This document shows positions 5,811-10,121 of a stretch of DNA of 10,121 bases, piece by piece (within the stretch, counting starts at the first letter, position 1; each line of letters opens with the position of its first letter). The stretch is from positions 1 through 10,121 of the forward strand of contig JACDAF010000023.1 of NCBI GenBank assembly GCA_013695575.1, written 5' to 3'. The notes under the pieces were generated by a model. The model was given only the letters and a program-made list of their open reading frames with translations. It did no database searches and had not been told where the DNA came from. The DNA is from Chloroflexota bacterium. GTDB taxonomy: Bacteria; Chloroflexota; Limnocylindria; P2-11E. The translations under genes and the position numbers were made by a program.

Positions 5811-6339
5811 CGCTTCCCCCTGCCTTTCTCCGCGCCCTTGCCGTGACCTTTCCCCTGTGCCCTGAGTCGGCGCATCTGACGCCGTGCCCGGCATCGGTCG
5901 TCGTGGAAACGCTTTCGCGGGTCAGTCACCTCGAAGAACCGTGGGCATCCCTCGCAGCGTCGCACCGGTGTCCGGGCCACCATCGTCTCGGCGAGCGCGT
6001 AGTAGACGAAACCCATTAGGTCCTTCGCGCGTGAGACGAAGTCGATCTCGTCGGCTGTGAACGACTGTCTCCCGAGCGTGCGTGCAGCGGTAACCCGAAC
6101 ACGCACGTCGCCGCGCTCGAGCCCGTCGTCGAGGAGCCACGAAGGCAGATCGTCGCGCATCCGACGAGCTCATCGTCTGTTGGGCGCGCGTCTCGCTCAA
6201 CCCACGGCGGCGGCGGGTAACGCGAGGGGTCCCGCGAGAGCACCTTCCTGATCTTCGGCGTCCACTCGTCGCGCAGCTCGCGCACTCCGGCGGCGCCGCG
6301 AACCGCGACCTTCTGCAGCGCGCCATAGAGCTCGAGCAT
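5807..6339 (-). pseudogene. Small Cys-rich zinc-finger-like protein gene, apparently frameshifted
   Basis: Two overlapping frames read like one protein. From ATG 6339 the first frame gives 59 plausible residues (MLELYGALQKVAVRG to RPTDDELV), then turns to nonsense. From ATG 6160, in the -1 frame, a 117-residue stretch continues with MRDDLPSWLLDDG and ends at TGA 5807. The second part holds CEGCPRFF and RFHDDRC, a C-x2-C...H-x3-C pattern resembling C-terminal zinc fingers of the CGNR kind, followed by a basic Lys/Gly/Arg tail. The repaired product would be about 177 residues. Its stop overlaps the integrase ATG, so the two form an operon. A DNA-binding accessory or regulatory role for the element is possible but not shown. 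Alternative: the 117-residue frame alone is an intact gene, but an in-frame TGA closely upstream and no clear ribosome site argue against this. Confidence 0.55.
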
Positions 6340-6556
6340 GCATTAGAGGGTTGTGGATGGGGCCCGCTTGACCCGGTCGCCCACACTGGGTCCGGGCTCT
6401 CGGGGAGGGATCTTAGTTTGGGACGCACTGCGCCGGCCTTTCACTGCTGCTTCTCAGTGGCCGCGCCACACGGCTCGCCGACGGCCGGATCGCGCGCACG
6501 TAGACCGCGCGCGGCGTGACCCTCCCTAGACTCAGCCACCAGATGAGAGGCGCCCG
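6340..6556. other. 217-bp divergent intergenic region with an interrupted hairpin
   Basis: This region separates the element's minus-strand operon from the + strand cyclase gene and must hold promoters for both. GCCCG (6362-6366) and GACCC (6370-6374) pair with GGGTC (6388-6392) and CGGGC (6393-6397), giving two 5-bp stem segments with a 3-base bulge and a 13-base loop. A TAGACT at 6527-6532 is a weak -10 candidate for the cyclase without a matching -35. I see no further gene, tRNA fragment or repeat here. Confidence 0.4.
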
Positions 6557-9500
6557 GTGAACTGCCCGCGCTGCTCGACGCCGGCGGCGGATGATGCGAA
6601 GTTCTGCGCGAACTGCGGCGCACCGCTGCCGCGCCCACGTGAGGCCGAAGGCGAGCGTCGCGTCGTCACGGTGCTGTTCTGCGACGTGAAGGGCTCGACC
6701 GCCCTCGCGGAGTCACTGGATCCGGAGGACTGGGCGGCGATCATCGGTGGCGCGTTCGATGCGCTCACCGAGCCGATCCGTCACTACGAGGGGACTCTGG
6801 CGCGGCTCATGGGCGACGCGGTCCTCGCCTACTTCGGCGCGCCGGTCGCGCACGAGGACGATCCGGAGCGCGCCATCCTGGCCGCGCTCGAGATGCGCCG
6901 CGCCGCGGCGGCCTACAGCGACCGGCTGCGCGTGGAGCGGGGGATCGGAGAGCTCGGCATCCGCATCGGCATCAACACCGGCCTCGCGGTCCTCGGTGAG
7001 GCGGGCCGTTCGCAGGGCATCGAGTACACGGCGATGGGCGACGCGGTGAACGTGGCGGCGAGGCTGCAGGCCGTGGCCTCCGAAGGCGGGATCGTCGTGG
7101 GCGAGAGCACCCACCGGGCGGCGGCCGAGGCCTTCGAGTTCCGGGCGCTGGACGAGATCGAGGTCCGCGGCCGCAGCGCGCGCGTCCGCGCCTACGAGGT
7201 GCTCGGTCCACGCTCGCACTCCGATCGGGCACGTGACGTCCCGCTGGTCGGCCGCCAGGCCGAGCTCGCGATCCTGCGCTCGACGCTCGACGAGCTCCGC
7301 ACCGGGCGCGGGCGCGTCATCGCGATCGTCGGTGAGGCCGGCCTCGGTAAGAGCCGGCTCCTGGACGAGCTGCGTCGAGAGTGGGAGGGGGACTGGAGCG
7401 ACGCACGCGGGCAGTCTTACGGAGCGTCGCGACCGTTCCTCTTCGTGCGCCAGCACCTACGCCACTGGAGCGGCGCGTCCGACGCCGACACCACCGATGA
7501 GGTGCGCGAGAAGGTGCGTTCGCTCGCCGAGGAGGACGCACCGGATCCCGAAGCGTCGCGCGCGGCGGTCGACGCGCTCTTTGCGGTGGATGCGGTGGAG
7601 ACCTCCGGCATCGCCGGACAGGCGCTCCGGGACGAGATCCTGGCATTGATCGAGCGCGTCATCGTCCGGCGCTTCGCCTCACGGCCGGCGGTCGTCTGCT
7701 GCGACGACCTGCACTGGAGCGACCCCTCGTCGGTGGACCTCCTGGTGCGAGCGTTCGGAGCGGCCGAGCGTGTCCCGGTGCTCTTCCTCTGCACGTTCCG
7801 CCCCGACCGCCAGTCTCCCGCGTGGCGGCTGCGGCAGACGGTCGAGACCGATCTGCCGCACCTCTGGACCGAGGTCGCGCTCGCGCCGCTGCCGGCCGTG
7901 GACGGGGGGGAACTGCTCGCGCGGACGCTCCGGGGCGCGGACCTGCCGAAGGCGCTGCGCGAGCGGATCCTGGAGCGCGCCGAAGGTAACCCGTTCTTCA
8001 TCGAGGAGATCGTCCGCGCGCTCATCCACGAGGGCGTCGTCGAGCGCGCCGCGGACGGGACCTGGAAGGTCGAGCGCGACAGCGCCGAGGTCCGCCTGCC
8101 GGAGACGATCCAGAGCGTCGTGACCGCGCGGATCGACCGCCTGGACGAGTCTGCCCGGCGCACGCTGCAGTCGGCAGCGGTCATCGGCCGGACCTTCGCG
8201 CGTCCGGTGCTCGCCCGGGTGAGCGGCGCGGACGGGCAGCTCGACCGCGACCTCGCGACGCTCCAGCGCGTCGATCTCATTCGGGAGGTCGCCCGCCTGC
8301 CCGAGCGCGTCTTCGCCTTCCGGCACGCGCTGACCCAGGAGGCCGCCTACGGATCGATCCTGCAGCGGCGCCGCCGCGAGATGCACCTCAGCGTCGCGTT
8401 GACGCTCGAGGAGCTTCATGCCGACGGGCTCGAGGACTACGCCGGTGTGATCGGGCGCCACTACCGCGAGGCCGGTGATGCCCGGGCAGTGTCTCATCTG
8501 CGCTCGGCGGGGGACCGTGCGATGCGCCTGTATGCACTCGAAGATGCCATCGCGCGCTACTCGGAGGCGCTCGATGCTCTCGGCAAGGTGCAGACCGGCG
8601 CTGCGACGGTCATCGCGCTCTACGAAGGTCGTGGGCGCGCCTACGAGCTCCGCGGGGACCACGCGTCGGCCTACGCGGACTGGGAGAAGCTCGAGGCGCT
8701 CGGCCGCGAGCGCGGCGACCGCAAGATGGAGCTGAGCGGCCTCGCCCGTCGCATCACGCTGCACGCAACGCCCACCGCGCGCCGGGATGTCGAGGAGGCC
8801 GGACGGCTGAATGAGCAAGCGCTCCCGCTCGCCCGCGAGCTCGCCGATCCCGAGCTCCTGGCGCGGTCGCTGTGGAACGAGATGCAGATCACGTCCTGGC
8901 GATCGGATCAGGTCGCCGCGCTGGCCATCGGCAGGGAAGCCGCGGCCGTCGCGCGGGCCGCTGGGCTGCGCGAGCTGCTCGCCTTCATCCTGAACGACGC
9001 CGCGCGCCGTGCGGGCAACGGTGCGTCGAACGAAGAGATCGAGCGCAACCTGATCGAAGCAGGCGAGATCTTCCGCCAGCTCGGGAACAAGCCGATGCTC
9101 GCCGACAACCTCAGCACGCGGTCGTACCAGGCCGCGTACAGGGGCGATTACGAGACGGCGATCAGATCGAGCACCGAGGCGCTGCGCGTCAGCGTCGAGA
9201 CCGACAACCCCTGGGGCCGTGCCTTCAGCCGCTTCGGCATCGGGCACGTCTACTTCGATCGCGGCGACTGGGGCGCGGCGATCGCGGGCCTCGAAGAGGC
9301 GCTGGTGGACGCGCAGAAGGCCGGCTTCATCGCCGTGCTCGTCGGTCCGCGCGCGGATCTGGCGTGGTTCTACCGCGAGGCCGGGGACAGCGAGCGGGCG
9401 CGGGCGCACCTCGCCGCGGCCGACGAGACCGCGGCAAGCCGCTTCGTGGACTGGCGTCGCTGGACCCTCGCGCACCGCGCGCTCGAGGCAGCCGAGGAAG

Positions 9501-10000
9501 GCCGCCACGAGAAGGCCGAGGAGCTCGCGATCGCCGCGTTCGCCGCACTGGAGATGCCGCACGTGCCGATCGGTGCGGTCTACGCGCGCATGGCGAGGGC
9601 CACCGTGCTCCTCGCCCGCAACGACCACGAGGGCGTCGTCGCGCTCGCACGCGAGTCCTACGACGACCAGACCCGGTCCGGATTCGCGTCCTACCGGCCG
9701 GACTGGGGCCGGTACGAGGCGGACTCGCTGCGTGCCCTCGGCCGGCTCGACGAGGCCAGCGCCCGGCTCGATGTCGCGGAGCGCGAAGCGATCGAGCTCG
9801 ACGCGCAGCGATCGCTCTGGCGCATCTACGCCTGCCGCGCGCTCATCGCGGACGAGCATGGCCGTGCGGCGGACGCGCGTGCGGCTCGCGCGCGGGTGCG
9901 CGAGATCGTCGAGCGGATCGCGCGCTCCCTCGAGCCAGTGGGCCTCACGGGGCGGTTCGTGGCCCGTGCCGACGTCGCCGAGATCCTCGGCCGGCCGTAG
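6557..10000 (+). CDS. Zinc ribbon / class III nucleotidyl cyclase / AAA ATPase / TPR signalling protein
   Basis: A 1147-residue cytoplasmic protein starting at GTG 6557, with AGAGG six bases upstream. Domains in order: a zinc ribbon (C3-x2-C6, C17-x2-C20); a class III cyclase domain (about 35-215) with metal Asp D43 (FCDVKGST) and D87 (LMGDAVLAYFG) and transition-state N165 and R169 (DAVNVAARL); an AAA_16-like ATPase from VGRQAEL (231) with Walker A GEAGLGKS (259-266), Walker B PAVVCCDDLHWSD (377-389) and GNPFFIEEI (477-485); and a C-terminal half (about 640-1147) of helical TPR-type repeats. Such fusions are common in Chloroflexota, actinobacteria and proteobacteria and are thought to make cAMP in response to an input sensed by the ATPase/TPR part; the ligand is unknown. 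By motif spacing, the base-recognising Lys is replaced by R83 and the Asp partner by T158 (class IIIb-like). No membrane segment is visible. Confidence 0.92.
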   Translation: MNCPRCSTPAADDAKFCANCGAPLPRPREAEGERRVVTVLFCDVKGSTALAESLDPEDWAAIIGGAFDALTEPIRHYEGTLARLMGDAVLAYFGAPVAHEDDPERAILAALEMRRAAAAYSDRLRVERGIGELGIRIGINTGLAVLGEAGRSQGIEYTAMGDAVNVAARLQAVASEGGIVVGESTHRAAAEAFEFRALDEIEVRGRSARVRAYEVLGPRSHSDRARDVPLVGRQAELAILRSTLDELRTGRGRVIAIVGEAGLGKSRLLDELRREWEGDWSDARGQSYGASRPFLFVRQHLRHWSGASDADTTDEVREKVRSLAEEDAPDPEASRAAVDALFAVDAVETSGIAGQALRDEILALIERVIVRRFASRPAVVCCDDLHWSDPSSVDLLVRAFGAAERVPVLFLCTFRPDRQSPAWRLRQTVETDLPHLWTEVALAPLPAVDGGELLARTLRGADLPKALRERILERAEGNPFFIEEIVRALIHEGVVERAADGTWKVERDSAEVRLPETIQSVVTARIDRLDESARRTLQSAAVIGRTFARPVLARVSGADGQLDRDLATLQRVDLIREVARLPERVFAFRHALTQEAAYGSILQRRRREMHLSVALTLEELHADGLEDYAGVIGRHYREAGDARAVSHLRSAGDRAMRLYALEDAIARYSEALDALGKVQTGAATVIALYEGRGRAYELRGDHASAYADWEKLEALGRERGDRKMELSGLARRITLHATPTARRDVEEAGRLNEQALPLARELADPELLARSLWNEMQITSWRSDQVAALAIGREAAAVARAAGLRELLAFILNDAARRAGNGASNEEIERNLIEAGEIFRQLGNKPMLADNLSTRSYQAAYRGDYETAIRSSTEALRVSVETDNPWGRAFSRFGIGHVYFDRGDWGAAIAGLEEALVDAQKAGFIAVLVGPRADLAWFYREAGDSERARAHLAAADETAASRFVDWRRWTLAHRALEAAEEGRHEKAEELAIAAFAALEMPHVPIGAVYARMARATVLLARNDHEGVVALARESYDDQTRSGFASYRPDWGRYEADSLRALGRLDEASARLDVAEREAIELDAQRSLWRIYACRALIADEHGRAADARAARARVREIVERIARSLEPVGLTGRFVARADVAEILGRP

Positions 10001-10006
10001 CCGAGG
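9985..10006. terminator. Hairpin between convergent genes, possible bidirectional terminator
   Basis: CCTCGGC (9985-9991) pairs perfectly with GCCGAGG (10000-10006) over an 8-base loop that includes the first two bases of the TAG stop of the cyclase gene. It ends one base before the stop codon of the minus-strand gene at 10007. Neither side has a T tract, so if it terminates transcription it is a weak or Rho-assisted site. Confidence 0.35.
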
Positions 10007-10121
10007 CTACTGGCTCGCCACCAGCCGGATGATGCGGTCTCCCGCACCGTTGCTCGTCGTCACGTAGAGCGCAGCATTCGGTCCCAGCACCGGCGAGCGA
10101 AGCCGACCGTACTTCCGGTCC
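10007..10121 (-). CDS. C-terminal end of a glucose/sorbosone dehydrogenase-like protein (5' end outside window)
   Basis: The minus strand from base 10120 reads 37 residues to a TAG at 10007: KYGRLRSPVLGPNAALYVTT, then SNGAGDRIIRLVASQ. This resembles the last beta-propeller blade of PQQ-dependent aldose sugar dehydrogenase (GSDH) proteins, which typically end with a GRLR...GPDGALYVTTSN...DRILRL pattern. Such enzymes are usually exported and oxidise sugars, but the signal peptide and catalytic residues lie outside the window. Only the tail is seen, so the family call is moderate and the substrate is unknown. It converges on the cyclase gene with six bases between stops. Confidence 0.65.
   Translation of the reverse strand, partial: DRKYGRLRSPVLGPNAALYVTTSNGAGDRIIRLVASQ

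Noticed and set aside
5817..5826. Ten-base match CCCCTGCCTT between the tRNA-Gln and the integrase upstream region, as a possible att core
   Set aside because: It is too short for a core in this GC-rich DNA, lies inside the integrase operon instead of at an element boundary, and does not extend on either side.
7679..9859. A 726-codon minus strand open frame opposite the cyclase/TPR gene
   Set aside because: The + strand carries Walker motifs and TPR repeats in one unbroken frame. The minus frame shows only low-complexity Arg/Glu/Asp/Val composition and no family motifs.
1..10121. CRISPR arrays, insertion sequence inverted repeats, rRNA
   Set aside because: No regularly spaced repeats, no transposase-like frame with terminal inverted repeats and no rRNA-like sequence were seen.

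Overview
High-GC bacterial chromosome segment. The strong G/C third-position bias, the GTG/TTG starts, a tRNA without an encoded CCA end and a zinc-ribbon/cyclase/ATPase/TPR giant protein suggest a Chloroflexota (Limnocylindria-like) or actinobacterial genome. This assignment is an inference from style, not a phylogenetic placement.

Layout. (1) 1-195: C-terminal end of an unrecognised + strand gene. (2) 246-1251: a complete RES-Xre toxin-antitoxin operon. It has a recognisable promoter, a perfect 21-bp palindromic operator covering the -10 box and the GTG start, and a second interrupted palindrome at the antitoxin/toxin junction. (3) 4392-1276, minus strand: a compact housekeeping operon of glmU (UDP-GlcNAc synthesis), a CNNM/CBS/CorC membrane protein and cdd (cytidine deaminase). 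The first two genes overlap by one base and the last two are 22 bp apart. tRNA-Gln(UUG) lies just upstream of glmU on the same strand, with a 10-bp-stem hairpin at its 3' end. (4) 4647-6339, minus strand: remnant of an integrative element next to the 5' end of the tRNA. It contains a tandem 11-bp repeat, a tyrosine recombinase with a -1 frameshift, and a small Cys-rich zinc-finger-like gene that also appears to have lost one base. The two are joined by an ATGA overlap. (5) 6557-10000, +: a 1147-residue zinc ribbon + class III nucleotidyl cyclase + AAA-type ATPase + TPR signalling protein. (6) 10007-10121, minus: C-terminal end of a probable glucose/sorbosone dehydrogenase-like protein, converging on the cyclase gene.

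How they fit. The glmU operon with tRNA-Gln looks like stable core chromosome. The toxin-antitoxin pair lies beyond its 3' end and the integrase remnant beyond its tRNA end, so the core operon sits between accessory DNA on both sides. The most interesting signals are the regulatory architecture of the RES-Xre operon (operator, core promoter and probable leaderless start compressed into about 40 bp) and the pair of same-direction frame breaks in the integrase operon, whose catalytic and metal-binding residues otherwise remain intact.
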